A stretch of DNA of 64,000 bases from Paralithodes platypus (GCA_032716605.1 CM064518.1:41969944-42033943); one strand, 5' to 3'. Positions 50,301 through 62,210 are shown, counted from the stretch's first letter. A program made the numbers and translations. Notes: generated by a model not told the origin, from the letters alone.

Positions 50301-50778
50301 TATAGTCTATTCGCTGTAAGTAGGCGATAAATCATAACCTCTAACCTCTGTAAATAAATCATAACCTCTAACCTCTGTAAATAAATCATAACCTCTAACC
50401 TCTGTAAATAAATCATAACCTCTAACCTCTGTAAATAAATCATAACCTCTAACCTCTGTAAATAAATCATAACCTCTAACCTCTGTAAATAAATCATAAC
50501 CTCTAACCTCTGTAAATAAATCATAACCTCTAACCTCTGTAAATAAATCATAACCTCTAACCTCTGTAAATAAATCATAACCTCTAACCTCTGTAAATAA
50601 ATCATAACCTCTAACATCTGTAAATAAAAAACTACTAGAGTAATGGAGTTAATATTTCTACCAAGTAGTCGGTCAAGGAATAGATGTGGAAATTTACAGC
50701 CAATTTGCTCTAGCCCTTTTTGAGTCACAGAAGATAGAGGTCATGATTTTTGGCCTACTTACAGCGAATGGACTATAG
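50301..50778. mobile_element. Family E element, copy 2, inflated by a minisatellite
   Basis: Ends are a 25-base inverted repeat with one mismatch: TATAGTCTATTCGCTGTAAG at the left, CTTACAGCGAATGGACTATA at the right. The right half (GATGTGGAAATTTACAGCC, TTTGCTCTAGCCCTTTTTGAG, ATAGAGGTCATGATTTTTGG) matches the other family copies. Between the left end and the unique part sit eleven 27-bp units that derive from the subterminal sequence itself. The outermost TATA/TA could be the target site. Confidence 0.82.
50327..50623. repeat. 27-bp minisatellite, 11 units, inside the family E element
   Basis: The unit contains AATCATAACCTCTAACCTCTG and repeats with almost no variation; only the last unit differs (AACATCTG). 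Because 27 is a multiple of three, a spurious minus-strand frame repeats RLEVMIYLQ. The unit resembles the single-copy subterminal sequence AATCATGACCTCTATCTTCTG of the element's other arm. Confidence 0.95.
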
Positions 50779-51269
50779 CTATCAGATGCGAGGGTAGGTG
50801 GATTAAAGTCTATGTTAGAGTTTATATACTTTGAGGTGGAACAGGGGGTGGTTGGGGGTGTTGAACGAAAACGGAGGAAATAAAGAGGCAATTCTGGGCA
50901 GTGGTACAGATAGACATGGTTGATAAAGTTGGGGTGACAGACCTAGTGGGGATGGGATGGAAGTTGAAAGAGGGGATTGTGGTGGTGGTAGATATGTGAT
51001 GGGGAGGGGGCGGGGGTGTTTAGATGGGAGGGATGTGAAAGAAATGTTGGTGGTGGTGAAAGAGATAGTGGTGGAGGTGAACGATATGGGGCGAAAGAGG
51101 TGGAGGAGACAAAGATTGAAGGGGAGATGGAAGAAGGGGTGGACGTAACTAACAAGGGATGGAAGATAGGAGGAAATAGAGGTGATACACATTGGGTGGA
51201 AGGGGTTGAGGTCATAGATATGGGATAGAAGAGGAGGTCGGGTGTACATGTGAAATAGAAGGTGGAAGA

Positions 51270-51680
51270 GCTGGTTGTGGAGGTGTGTACAGGTGGAAGT
51301 GTGTACAGGTGTAAGTGGTGGAGGTGTGGACAGGTGTAAGTGGTGGAGGTGTGTACAGGTGGAAGAGGTGGAGTGGTGTACAGGTGGAGGTGTGTACTGT
51401 GTACAGGTGGAAGAGGTGGAGGTGTGCACAGGTGGAAGAGGTGGAGGTGTGTACAGGTGGAGGTGTGTACAGGTGGAAGGTGTGTACAGGTGGAAGAGGT
51501 GTGTACAGGTGGAAGAGGTGGAGGTGTGTACAGGTGGAAGAGGTGGAGGTGTGTACAGGTCGAAGAGGTGGAGTTGTGTACAGGTGGAAGAGGTGGAGGT
51601 GTATACAGGTGGAGGTGTGTACAGGTGGAAGAGGTGGAGGTGTGTACAGGTGGAAGAGGTGGAGGTGTGGAGCAAGGGGT
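51270..51680. repeat. GT/GA-rich minisatellite, unit around 24-27 bp
   Basis: Units built from GGAGGTGTGTACAGGTGGAA and GAGGT recur across the block with variable length. The minus strand therefore shows long spurious Pro/Ser/Thr/His-rich frames (HTSTSSTCTHLHLF). Confidence 0.9.
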
Positions 51681-51878
51681 AGCAGGTGGGATACGGTAGA
51701 GTAGTTTAATACACCCCGAGGGACTAATTCATTTCTTGCTGTGTCATATCCACCGATGCACATAGACTTACACGTACACATTGCAGTCAATGTCGTGTAC
51801 GCAATTGTTCTCACTCTTAATATCTCTCTATTTATATATCGGTCTACTGTTGATCTACCGGTACAGTAAACAAATATG

Positions 51879-51879
<1 letters not shown>

Positions 51880-51929
<50 letters not shown>

Positions 51930-51959
51930 AACAAACAAACACACACACACACACACACA
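51880..51959 (+). repeat. CA microsatellite with CAAA insert
   Basis: CA units interrupted by four CAAA units in the middle. Confidence 0.96.
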
Positions 51960-52077
51960 GGCAGCAGTATCCTGTCACAAGCACTGATACACAAGCCCAC
52001 AGATCACAAGATATCACCAGCTTGACATATACTGACACTTTACGATAACGAGGTACCACACACAGGAGTTAGGAAGA

Positions 52078-52078
<1 letters not shown>

Positions 52079-52132
<54 letters not shown>
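52079..52132 (+). repeat. CA microsatellite
   Basis: About 27 CA units, 120 bases from the preceding CA tract. Confidence 0.97.
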
Positions 52133-52134
<2 letters not shown>

Positions 52135-53499
52135 TAAATTTTTCTGCCACAACATAATCCTTCTATCAATGGTACCCTGGTCCCAGTTTATATCATTTCT
52201 AACATTGCCCTCCCTCACACTACTTAAAACACAACCTACTCCAATTCTATTATATGGCTCTATGTGGGCTACATAGTTTCGAGATATTCGTGATTTGAGA
52301 AGCAATGGATATACTTAATTGCATACGTACAGATATTAAAACTATCTTATCTAGCCTGACAATTAAAATCTTAATTCAAACAGAAAGATTATTATGCTAG
52401 AGTAGGACACTTTAATTTGCCTTACCTCCCATGACGTTCACACATTTACGTAAGGAAGTCAGCTGTAATAATAACATAATGTCCACTTTACAATATCATT
52501 AATTCACCTCCACTTTCAACTACAAAGTACATATTCAAACCAATACAAACAATCCAAATTATCTCGAAACAACAACGTCACCAGAAGTGTATAATACTGC
52601 ATATACAGTAATTCCTTTTTGGTGACTTCAAAGTATCAAACAAAACAAATGTTAAACCTATATTTATGATTACTGTGGCTGCTTGTACCTCCCGCTTCCT
52701 CATATACTGTATGTAGGTGGCCTCTAAGATGGCAGTACTTTTTATTACATTTTGTCTTCCGTGTTTACGTCAGAGTGAACACAAATTATTCTCCATGTCT
52801 ATTTTGTTTAAAAGAGAGAATAATGAAAATTTGGGAATAAAGAGATGTGTATTCAAATTAATCTTGGCTCGTGTTACTCCACTTTATGTGTATACCAAGA
52901 TATAGTAGGAGTTCATGATAGGTAAGCGATAATTATATATAAAGTTTCATATCGCTCATGTGAAGCGAGAAAACAACGATTTTTTTTAAACGTATCGTTT
53001 ATCATTTGATTATCCATCGAACAGTGATCATTGGTCATCATCCTTTTGTGATCTGTTGTCACGACATTCCCTCGTTCCTCGTCCACTCCTAGCTATCATC
53101 AGACTAATTTCTCTCAGTAGGATGATTTATAAATTATGTCGGCTTATGTTTTGACAATTTTACTCTGCTTTAGGATTGATCGATCGTCGTGAAGTGGATT
53201 AAACATTTCTATAATAATTTATGCAGGATAACAACATCCTTGGCTAACATCCTAGCTAACACAAGGAGATTTTACTCACTTTAGCATTGACCCGTCGTTG
53301 TCAAGCAGTTAACAATATAATAATCTTGCTTTTGCGAATATAAAGGAGAATTATATTAAGTCTATACTCTAGGTATTATGATATTTGGTTTCGTTCCATT
53401 TAAATAAGCGAGAAAAATACTACTTGGTGATCTCTTCTATTTTAATAAGAAGTGAGGGAGTGAGAGCAGAGTGTAGGTAGGTGAGGCTGGTGAACACTG
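52133..53499. other. AT-rich unassigned DNA
   Basis: No coding, RNA or repeat signal beyond scattered A/T runs. Confidence 0.5.
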
Positions 53500-53880
53500 A
53501 ACCTCTCCACCACCACCACCACCGTCCCTGCCTGTCAAACTCTTTATTACAAACCGGTCTAGATCCTGCCTTGGCTACCCCTTTTCCCTCCCTCCCTCCC
53601 TCCTCCTTCTCCTTACTCTACTCTACTTTACCTCCCCCCCCCACCCCCTCCCTCCATACTTTACTCTTCTTCCCTCTCTCCCTCCTTATCCTTACTCTAC
53701 TCCTATAGCTACTCACTATCCCTCTGTACCTCTCCACCTTGTGCACCCGTTCCCACAATCTTCATTATATCTCCCCCCCCCTCCCCCTCCTACTCATCTA
53801 TCCACTCCTATCTTCGCCCTCTCCTCCTCACCAATGCAGCCCCTTACCTTTTGTTCGCCTCCCTCCCCACCTCTCCTACC
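53500..53880 (+). repeat. CCT-rich low-complexity block
   Basis: CACCACCACC at the start, then CCCTCCCTCC, CTCTACTCTAC and CCCCCC runs. No protein-like signal. Confidence 0.85.
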
Positions 53881-53952
53881 TATTTATGTTAGCCTCTACC
53901 TATCTACTGTATGTGTGCTCCATCCTGCCTTATTCCTTATGGCGAGTCTACA

Positions 53953-54097
53953 CATAGTGATCCCTGGCCTCCGCACATAAAATACCCCCACATACTCTTA
54001 CATACGTCTTGTCAGTCTACATACAGTATAGTGATCCCTGGCCTCCGCACATAAAATACCCCCACATACTCTTACATACCGGTACGTCTTGTCAGTC
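53953..54097. repeat. Tandem duplication of about 75 bp
   Basis: TAGTGATCCCTGGCCTCCGC through CGTCTTGTCAGTCT is present twice. The second copy has six extra bases, CCGGTA, which create a TACCGGTA word at 54077. Confidence 0.9.
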
Positions 54098-55714
54098 TTA
54101 CTCCTTGGTAGTTTTCACATTTCACTTCGTTATCGTAATGTTAATTGACCAGCCAACTATTTGTTTTCCTTTGATGTCACTATGTATGGCTCACCCAACT
54201 CTGCTCTCGAATTTACACATTTCTGCAAGTATCTGCAATCTTTTGTAAATATATTCAATGTTCCTTCTACCATTAATTTTACACTATATCTCAAAATTTT
54301 ACCTGTATGTTCTTGCCAATTTGATAGTACACAACCATATGCTCTCTCTCTCTCTCCCCCCCCACCCCCACCCCCCCACTCCCAGCCATTCACAAGCAGT
54401 ACACGTCCCCCCAGCATGACTCCGGCCCCCACACTGACGGCCCGTGGGTAAATTCACGGCCCCAGTTACCGCCAAACTTCCACGGCCTTTGACTTTTACC
54501 CAACCGATATGGAAAAATGGGGCAGGCGATACAAGAGACATCATCATTATTTGAATATAATTGAATTATATTTGTTATTGCATCCTTACACTCATAGTAC
54601 TGCCTCCGTGTTTGTTATATTATATATATTTAGTATTATCGTTTCTTCTTGCAATTATTTAGAGATACACTATAGTTAAGTCATTTAGGCTAAGTTAATT
54701 TAGGTTACGTTACCTTAGTTGATTGTATTTTTTTTTAAACTGTTTTCAAAATCCGGACAAAATATTTTAAAAGTGTCGGTGAAACTCCCTCTCAACAGTG
54801 GCCACGCACACCGGATCCCACAACATACACACACACACACACACAGGCGTCGTCACGCTACTGTTAGTGTTATGGCTAACCGTTTATGGCTGAGGTAGTG
54901 AATTGTTGTAATGGATGAATGGGCTGGGGGAGAGACACAGACTTTATGCAAATGTGAGAGCTGTATGTTCTTTATCTTACGACTATATCAATTATACAAT
55001 TACATAAGAAAAATGTGGTGCAGTATTATATTCACTTGAATTATAAAATGCCTGCAACCAAGTTCCAAAATATATATATATTGCATAGTCGGCTCATGGC
55101 AGTCTCTCTCTCTCCCCCTCCCCCTTATCATGCAACAAATACTTAAACGTAACTAGTTTTCCCAAGAGCTGAATGGAATGACAGATTCCTGAGTGTTGCT
55201 TAAACCTGCACGTGATTACTAATGCATAATTTACGCATGGTCAAGGATAAGAGAGCACAAAAATCAATTTGCATAGGTAATTCAATAACTGTACTATCCT
55301 TTTAAAATTAGGAAATGTAGCCAGTCTGTTTACTAAATGTTTATAAGGTTTGCGTGAATGGCTGGTGTTGCGCGGCGACACGAATCACCGAAGGAGGGCA
55401 GTGTTGAAACATCCAAGCAAAACACAAAGATATCTAAAAAAAAAAAATCTTTCTTGTGAGTGTATTGTGTACATCTTACGGTTGTAGAACTTTTTTGGGT
55501 AATGGGAACAAGTGCCTAACTGTATCCAAGTGTCAGGGAAATCCTCAGGGGGATTACTGTATACGAGATGAGCTCTGCAACGGAATCTTCGTTTTGATCG
55601 TATACAGTTCAAAGGAATTATGTTAACCATACATTCTAGCCTTCAACCTGATGCTTGATAAAAGTCTATATAATTTTCAAATGTCGAACCATATTTACTG
55701 ACATTATGCTTAAC
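54098..55714. other. Unassigned DNA downstream of the exon
   Basis: C runs at 54356-54378, a short CA tract at 54829-54844 and a weak TTAGG-like patch at 54678-54722. If the gene model holds, this is intron. Confidence 0.5.
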
Positions 55715-55893
55715 TCGACCTTGGTGACCCTGGTCTCTGGGTCTTCTCCTGGGTGACCTGGATGTGTGTGAGTTTGTGTTTTTAATCTGTGTTTATTCGT
55801 TGTTTTTATGTTGTTTTTGTGTTTTCCCTGTTCTTGCTCTGTTTTGAGTCGGCTACCCCCAAAATGGGGATTGGGCCTGAGCGTATAGATAGA
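55715..55893 (+). mobile_element. Second 3' UTR fragment of the same LINE family
   Basis: The sequence from CGACCTTGGTGA to GGGCCTGAGCGTATAGATAGATG matches the reverse complement of 31137-31302 almost base for base. Only the last part of the 3' UTR is present, so it is a very short 5'-truncated insertion or a relic. The tail is a short TAGATAGAT, directly followed by (TTG)n and a GC-rich segment of unknown origin. Confidence 0.8.
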
Positions 55894-55895
55894 TG

Positions 55896-56100
55896 CTTGT
55901 TGTTGTTGTTGCTGTTCCCCAGGCTGCCTGGCCGAACAGCCCCAAGGCCCCAAGCAAGGCCAAGGCCATAACCGAGCGCCCCCACAGATCCCTCCCTGCC
56001 TACCACAATTAAGCCTGGGTGACCGAAGCCACTCCATGGCAGGGAGCTAAGGAGGGCACGGAAACGCCCGGGAAACCAGGGCCCTGTTCCCCTCAGCAAT
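55896..56100. repeat. GC-rich segment abutting the LINE tail, unclassified
   Basis: The segment begins with (TTG)5-like sequence and is far richer in G and C than its flanks. It contains CAAGGC-type short repeats, CCCAAGGCCCCAAGC and CCAAGGCCATAACC. It may be another short retroelement in the opposite orientation with a (CAA)n tail, or part of the same composite repeat. No coding capacity is recognised. Confidence 0.35.
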
Positions 56101-57147
56101 TATGAAGAGAAAGTTGAGGGTCAAAGGCAAAATAGATGCTTAACTCAAAGAGTTGACGATTTTCATGACAGAATCAAGTGTTTTACTTTGTTCACGAACA
56201 TATCGCCAATCTGCATAGAATCATATAGTGGGATTGGCACTGGAATACTTTCACTTTCGATACAAATATTTGTTCTATAAAAATGCTGTCTAACAATGGA
56301 CGGTTATGCTTAGCAAAGGGGTTAAAAGAGTTCTCGAATATTCCTTGAGTACAATTATCCCATAATTAGGTTAGCCATGATGAGTTCATCCAATAAGTAG
56401 ACTAATATATATTATTGTCGGTGACATAAACTACATGGCGTTGCAATGCTAGACAGGATAACTGGCATAACGTTGACTGTAGAATAACAAGTTAATGTCG
56501 AGCTCAAATACAGTATACTGAATATCAATCAATTGTAGTGCACTCATTCAAGTACATACATATAACTTCAAACAAAAGAAAACATTAAGATACACCCAAG
56601 ACAGGAGCAACAACTTCTTTGAATAAGATGAGTAAACAAAACACAGAGGAGTATAGTCAAAGGGTCTTAGGAAAACACACAAAGGATGGAAAGGCAAAAC
56701 ACCAGGACACTCAAAAAACATAACCTTAAAGGATAAGAAAAGGATAAATATGGAGGGGGAAAAAGCAGCAGCATACGAGTCATTTCCAGGACAATGATTC
56801 CTGGTGTAAGATGCAAGATCAAAATATATATTTGTATTATATACTGTACCGGTATATATTCTGGAGCGATGGTCAGTCATATTCTATAAACCTCGCTACA
56901 TTAACATTTCTCACCTATATGAAGGATCACTTACCTATAAGATTCAAACCCCAGAATTCAACAAACTAACCCGGGGCCTGCCATTGTGCCACCGGACAGC
57001 TTACTACGCAAAGACTGAAATAATGTTCCCTATGTCCCTGGTGAGGGCTGGTCCTGTCCAGAGTGAGATTTGGCATCCTCTACCCAACCTTAGCTGTTTC
57101 TGTCTGTCTCTTTTCCTGTACAACATTAATCAACCTGGAATGACGTA

Positions 57148-57153
57148 TCCTAC
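57148..57153 (-). promoter_or_regulatory. Splice donor of the cadherin exon
   Basis: The minus strand reads CTCAG/GTAGGA across the exon end. The frame stays open a few codons past this point, but the cadherin similarity stops here. The following intron would extend to at least position 1 unless an exon was missed. Confidence 0.75.
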
Positions 57154-57286
57154 CTGAGACAGAGACTTCCATGGTGGCGTGGATGGGGACGTTGGTGTTG
57201 AGGGACGGGGAGAAGATGATGTCGCCGGTGTTCTCGTCCACCTCCAGCAGTCCGGCCTTGTTCCCGCTGATGATCCGGTACGTCAA
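57154..57286 (-). CDS. stan: Internal exon, cadherin repeat; probably Flamingo/Starry night (CELSR family)
   Basis: The exon encodes 44 residues beginning LTYRIISGN and ending MEVSVS, with the cadherin hallmark DENTGDI at residues 17-23. On the minus strand a pyrimidine-rich run ending TTGTTGCAG precedes it, and CTCAG/GTAGGA follows it. It starts in phase 0 and ends after the first base of a codon, so the next exon could complete the usual Asp of a cadherin strand G (VSVS-D). The GC-rich, stop-free exon contrasts with its AT-rich surroundings. From memory, the segment SLNTNVPIHATMEVSVS fits the membrane-proximal ninth cadherin repeat of insect Flamingo and, more loosely, the matching part of vertebrate CELSR proteins. 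These are seven-pass atypical cadherins that signal planar polarity by homophilic contact at cell borders. No neighbouring exon was found in the window. The cadherin assignment is firm; the gene name rests on remembered similarity. Another large cadherin is the alternative. Confidence 0.72.
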
Positions 57287-57306
57287 CTGCAACAAGAGGG
57301 AGAGAG
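57287..57306 (-). promoter_or_regulatory. Splice acceptor and polypyrimidine tract of the cadherin exon
   Basis: Read on the minus strand, a run of C and T (CCCCCTCTCTCCCTCTTG) leads into TTGCAG directly before the first exon base. This is a strong canonical 3' splice site and fixes the exon start at 57286. Confidence 0.8.
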
Positions 57307-57667
57307 GGGGTTATAGTCATGGAGCCACACAGATGAAACACTAATAATCGTTTAACAAATAGGATGAATGGGCTATTGTCAATGGAAATGTTGGAGAGTC
57401 AATCAGTTACTCAGTAGGCTTATGAGTTGGAAAAGGTATGGAGGGGCCAAGACCAGAAATATGAATTCAAAGAAAATACAATTAACAAATCACACACCCA
57501 AGTCCCGAACAGGCTAGTATAAGGAGAATAATGCGCCTGGTCTTACAGGCTGAATATAGCCTCCTGCCCGGGTATCACCATGGAGGTAGAATATACTTAT
57601 TATAGCTCCATGGGTATCACCTGTGAGTATCAGTGAGTGAGTAGCCAATCACAGACAACCCTAATAT

Positions 57668-57703
<36 letters not shown>

Positions 57704-57710
57704 ATTCTTG

Positions 57711-57748
57711 GTGTGGTGTCCCGAGTTCGAATCCCGGGAAGACCATAT
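57711..57748 (+). repeat. tRNA T-arm-like sequence, possible SINE remnant
   Basis: CCCGAGTTCGAATCCCGGG forms a good T-arm with the B box GTTCGAATCC. It follows a TA microsatellite and no D-arm or A box is seen upstream. A relic of a tRNA-derived SINE is more likely than a tRNA gene. Confidence 0.35.
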
Positions 57749-58703
57749 GCTTTCATTAGTTTATTCAGGTACATTGGGGTTTGTAATTTATGATTAATGT
57801 TAGAACGGGGTGATACTAATATGATAAGGAGGACCAACAACACATAAGAGAGTGTTGAGTGAGCAGTTCGGTTTTGTTTCCATTAATGATAGGATGTCGG
57901 ACTTACACAAGGGAAAATGTTGTGATTAAGTAATACAAGATATGAACAGAAAATGCAATAGCACGTAGATCTAAATATATTCAACGTTATAATATTACTG
58001 AACAACATATCAAAACAAGTACGCTACCCGTACATTAACCTGTTTATAGTACTTATCATTGTCATTGTTGTCTATTGTAATTATAAATATTTGTTTGTTT
58101 TGTATATGTGTTAGTGTTATTGTATTTAATTGTTTTTTATATGTTATTTAGTATATGTTTCTTTGTGATACTTGTCAAAAATGCATTCACTTTTTCTTAC
58201 TAATTGGTAACTGTCACGGGTTAGGAGAGATAAACTGACTCCCACCCTTTCTTCTCTATCTCCTGGAAGATGTCTCGGAATACAGACGAAAACTTGCAGC
58301 TCCGTGTTTAATTTTCCTAGCGAGCACAGGAAATCAAGAAAGTGTAAGTACAATTTGTTATGTCACCATCATGGCACGACAATCAAACACTACCGATACC
58401 TAACGAAAAATATGGTGATTTGCAGTTGCTGATGAAACATTTGTACTTATATTTTGTCACCCAACGAATCAGCTTAAAAAAACATTCTGTGAACGTTTAA
58501 AACGTCTATATTTTTCACCAAAGGCACTTGTGAATTCATGAACAATAGACTTATTTTGTATTTGACTGTGCGTCCCTGCTAGGTACAATTTTTTTTGTTT
58601 TTTTTTAATTCAGTTATGTTAGCAAAATTGAACATTATGGCACGAACACGCAAAGGTATACATATATCCATACACACATACACTTGTATATAGTATACAG
58701 TAA

Positions 58704-58706
<3 letters not shown>
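57749..58706. other. Presumed intron upstream of the exon, unassigned
   Basis: AT-rich; no second cadherin exon was found on the minus strand here. Confidence 0.5.

Positions 58707-58789
<83 letters not shown>
58707..58789 (+). repeat. CA microsatellite
   Basis: About 41 uninterrupted CA units, 1.4 kb upstream of the cadherin exon in its direction of transcription. Confidence 0.97.
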
Positions 58790-58794
<5 letters not shown>

Positions 58795-59524
58795 AGAGGT
58801 GACTGCGATTGCTTTTTGTATTTAATTATAAAAGTAATAATCACATGGAAAACTTCGGTATAGATAATTGCCCCCTAAAAATTCATACCATGATTCTATT
58901 GTTTTGAACTATGCAGCCAAATAAAAACTTTCTCGAGGGAATATTTTTATCCCAACAATATTGAGTAATTACAGTGACAACAATACCCAGAATAAACCCA
59001 TCATTTCAAAAACTCATACTCTTAATTTCACCACAGACGCAATTACTATTTCGAATATAGTATTGAGCAATTCCCCTGTCAAAATTACCGTTATGATAAT
59101 TCGCAAATGCAGGTCGTATAATAATGGGAACCCACGCTATTTGCGAAATTCAGATAAAGTTTTCGAGACCGTGCAATTCTGAGGGGAGGCCTCATAGGCA
59201 TGTGATAAGCATGGAACTCCTGTTTCGTTTGCTTGGCTTCCCTTACTGATGTTGTCTATGTCTCACCTACACAGAGAGTAATCCAGCTAGCTCTCACAAA
59301 CTCATCCTCCTATTCACTTCACTAGACATTTTCGATTTTTTTTTGGGGGGGAGGAAGGGGGGGGGGGAGCTCTTTATCACTCATTCAACTTTGGGGAGAC
59401 ACTTGTTTCAGGCAGCTTTGCCTTATGGTTCCTTCACACACATAACAAACGGCAAAAGTGTCTTTGCAATGCACTCTTTAAACACACTTTTGCTTCTCTG
59501 TGTGGGTATAGTGTTCTGCCCTAG

Positions 59525-59742
59525 TACAGTCCATTCATTGTACTTAGGCCAGATAACGTTACCCCTGACCTCTATAACTAAAACAAAACAAAATTAGAGC
59601 AAAATGGATGTACATTTCCACACCTATCACATGACATACTTTTCCCAAATGGCAGACATACAAAATCTATTATTCTAGTAGTTTTAGAGTTTTAGAGGTT
59701 AGTGGTCAGAGTTTTGTCCTAATCATTATGAATTGACTATTA
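59525..59742. mobile_element. Family E element, copy 3
   Basis: Starts TACAGTCCATTCATTGTACTT with AGGCC next, and ends ATCATTATGAATTGACTATTA, its inverse. Inside are TGACCTCTATAACTAAAAC, TTAGAGCAAAATGG and GTACATTTCCACACCTAT, matching the copy at 50301 in reverse. About 218 bp, probably close to the original size. Confidence 0.75.
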
Positions 59743-61784
59743 TATATATAAAAAATATGTTTGGTGCGCTCCCTATAGATGTTGTGGTGGAGAGTTTGTG
59801 GGTTAGGGAGGCTGTGTGGAATGACTCTTGGTTTTGGAGTGATATTGTTGCTGGAGCTTGCAGGCGGGGAATGTGAAGAATACACACATACACAGGCATA
59901 CGCATACACTTTGACGTTCACACACATACACACACGCACCGTAACGTATTCATTATTACACACAGACTAACTCACACACGGTCTTATACACGCATTCTTT
60001 GATTATGTGCTCATAGATATAATATGCACATAGCCTATTCATCGATGTTTAATATCGATTAAAATAATACACACAAGCTATGCGCGCACACACACACACG
60101 CACGCACTCACACACACACCCACACACATTCAGTTACATAAATCATACCCCTCCATTTTGACACAAATTATAAACAATAATATATAATGCAGGCACCGCC
60201 TGGTAGATGATAAAACATGCAAGCCTTTCCATGTCACCTAGAAAACTTGAGTTCTGCATGAACATACACACGCACACGCACACGCACATAATTTCATGCA
60301 AGCCTGTGCATATATACTGGTACCGACACACTTGCAACTACGTACACACACACATACAATCACGCCCATGTACACACTAACACTCACAAACGAAAAAATA
60401 AAAGCAAACTCCCTTATCCTCTCAACAATAAATAAATAAACAAATACATACTGTACAAACTGTATAATTATATAACTTGCAACCGTTTCTCTGCAACAGA
60501 CTGCCGTAGCCCGCCCATCCCAAACACTGACCAAATCGCCCAGCCGATTTTCCCACTCCCACACCAGAATCTGGCCGAATGACACCAAAAACCGAGCACA
60601 CCAGAAAAAGCCAGTACTCTCTCTCTCTCTCTCTCCAGCCTCACCCCCCTTACCCGGACCCCTTTTTTCACAGTGCAGGGATCGTAGTGCTGAAAATCGG
60701 AGAGTTTATAAAAGTTTTGCAGGGAAGATTGTGGTGTTGGGAGGTGGCGCCGCGCTGGCAGAGTCTCCCGGTGATGTTTTCCCGGAAATTTTGGAGTGTT
60801 GCAAAAGGAGAACTTGTGCTTGTTTTTATTGTTTGGTAATGTTAGAACTCTATTGAATTACAGACGCAAAGCTCTTAACCGAAACATTTTAGGAACCTTA
60901 ATAATTGTATCCACAGCATGTATGGTTTAATTTTTTGTTCATAAACTGAAAGGACTCGTGTCTTCAGAAATGACTACCATAACTGTCGAATTAAGCATGC
61001 CAACTTCTAAATATTATGCAAAATTATATCCTGCAAATATTTCTACTTTAAATGGTGATTTACATGCCAAAAACTAATGTCATCACAAGTCAGCTGCTAT
61101 TAAATGAGGGGAATATTTAAAAAAAAAATGTGGATATATTGTTTAGAATCTATATGCTCAAAGCTAAAGCGTTCAAACGGGCAGGGACAATCTGCATCAT
61201 TTAATTAACAGCTGCAGCAGTCTGTTCCGTGTATATAGTTCATGACCTTGTAGGATCCATGGAGAATTTACATTTAATAGATTAAAAACAAAAACAAAAA
61301 ATGTAAATCCAAGGACAATACGAACACTCACGTCTCAAATGTGCTAAGTCGCGTACGTACACATTAAGCACACGTTCAAGCACAGATACTATGCACATTA
61401 TGGCAGGGTCCGGAGAATGACAAATGCAAGCCCTTAAATCTGCTCTAAGGCATAAATCATGGCCTTCGGTTTTTGAACCTATCCCTAACTGTTCAAATCT
61501 TCTCATTAATTCTTTACCTAATATTTACGATTCGGAGGTTCGTTATTTGCCGTTCGAGGGTTCATATCGGGCCAGGATTCATCTCTTCGAGTGTACTGTA
61601 CAGTGCGTACATTCTCGACTCTCTTATTTCTAACCCCAACAGTTAAATAGTAGGAAAACCGCAGCTACATAGGTCAAGTAAAGAAAAGCTCTCCATTGAT
61701 CAGATGTTCACAACAAACAACACCACAGTAATACCAGTATGAGCCTATGAGGGGATACTTAAATGCATAGATAATACATATACC
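59743..61784. other. Presumed intron, CA-rich then mixed DNA
   Basis: 59880-60360 is rich in ACACAC and ACGCAC words. A GC-richer patch at 60640-60835 stays open on the plus strand (50-86 codons) without recognisable domains. Confidence 0.45.
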
Positions 61785-61794
61785 CCCCCTCCCC

Positions 61795-61858
<64 letters not shown>
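61785..61858 (+). repeat. C-rich start and CT microsatellite
   Basis: CCCCCCCTCCCCCCTT followed by about 30 CT units. Confidence 0.97.
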
Positions 61859-61861
<3 letters not shown>

Positions 61862-62104
61862 CAACTTCCTTGCACGTAGTCTTCTTTCCAGCCTTAATTT
61901 TCTCAGCCTAACTTAACTTCTTAAGACTCTCCATTTTATTTCTCCTGACTCATCTCTCTCTCTCTCTCATATCCCCCCTCCATCATCACTCTACTCCTGT
62001 CCTCCTCTCTTCTCTCTATCTTTCTTCACATCCCCTCTGACCACTCATCATCAGGGTCTCTCTCTCTCTCTCTTCTATAATGTTTTTCCTCTTTTCTATC
62101 CTTT

Positions 62105-62210
62105 CCTTCAACTTTCCTTTTCTATCGGATATGCCATCTCTACTAGAATTAAGTCCTGACCACCTCGTTTGGATCGTAAGGTCTGTGTGGCCAGTGTATC
62201 TTAGTAAATC
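62105..62210 (+). repeat. Unclassified dispersed repeat F, copy 2
   Basis: Matches the reverse complement of 46581-46697 over about 100 bases, lacking a 7-base GTAGGCC block. It is preceded by CT-rich microsatellite, as copy 1 is on its equivalent side. Its frame (FPFLSDMPSLLELSPDHL) is shared with copy 1, but no protein family is recognised. Confidence 0.8.

Noticed and set aside
51212..52000. 262- and 286-codon minus-strand frames rich in Ser, Thr, Pro and His
   Set aside because: They read through the GT-rich minisatellite and CA microsatellites.
57150..57341. Alternative minus-strand frame over the cadherin exon
   Set aside because: Its translation is Pro/His/Arg-rich with no similarity, while the other frame fits a cadherin repeat and both splice sites.
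57711..57748. Functional tRNA gene
   Set aside because: Only the T-arm is present.
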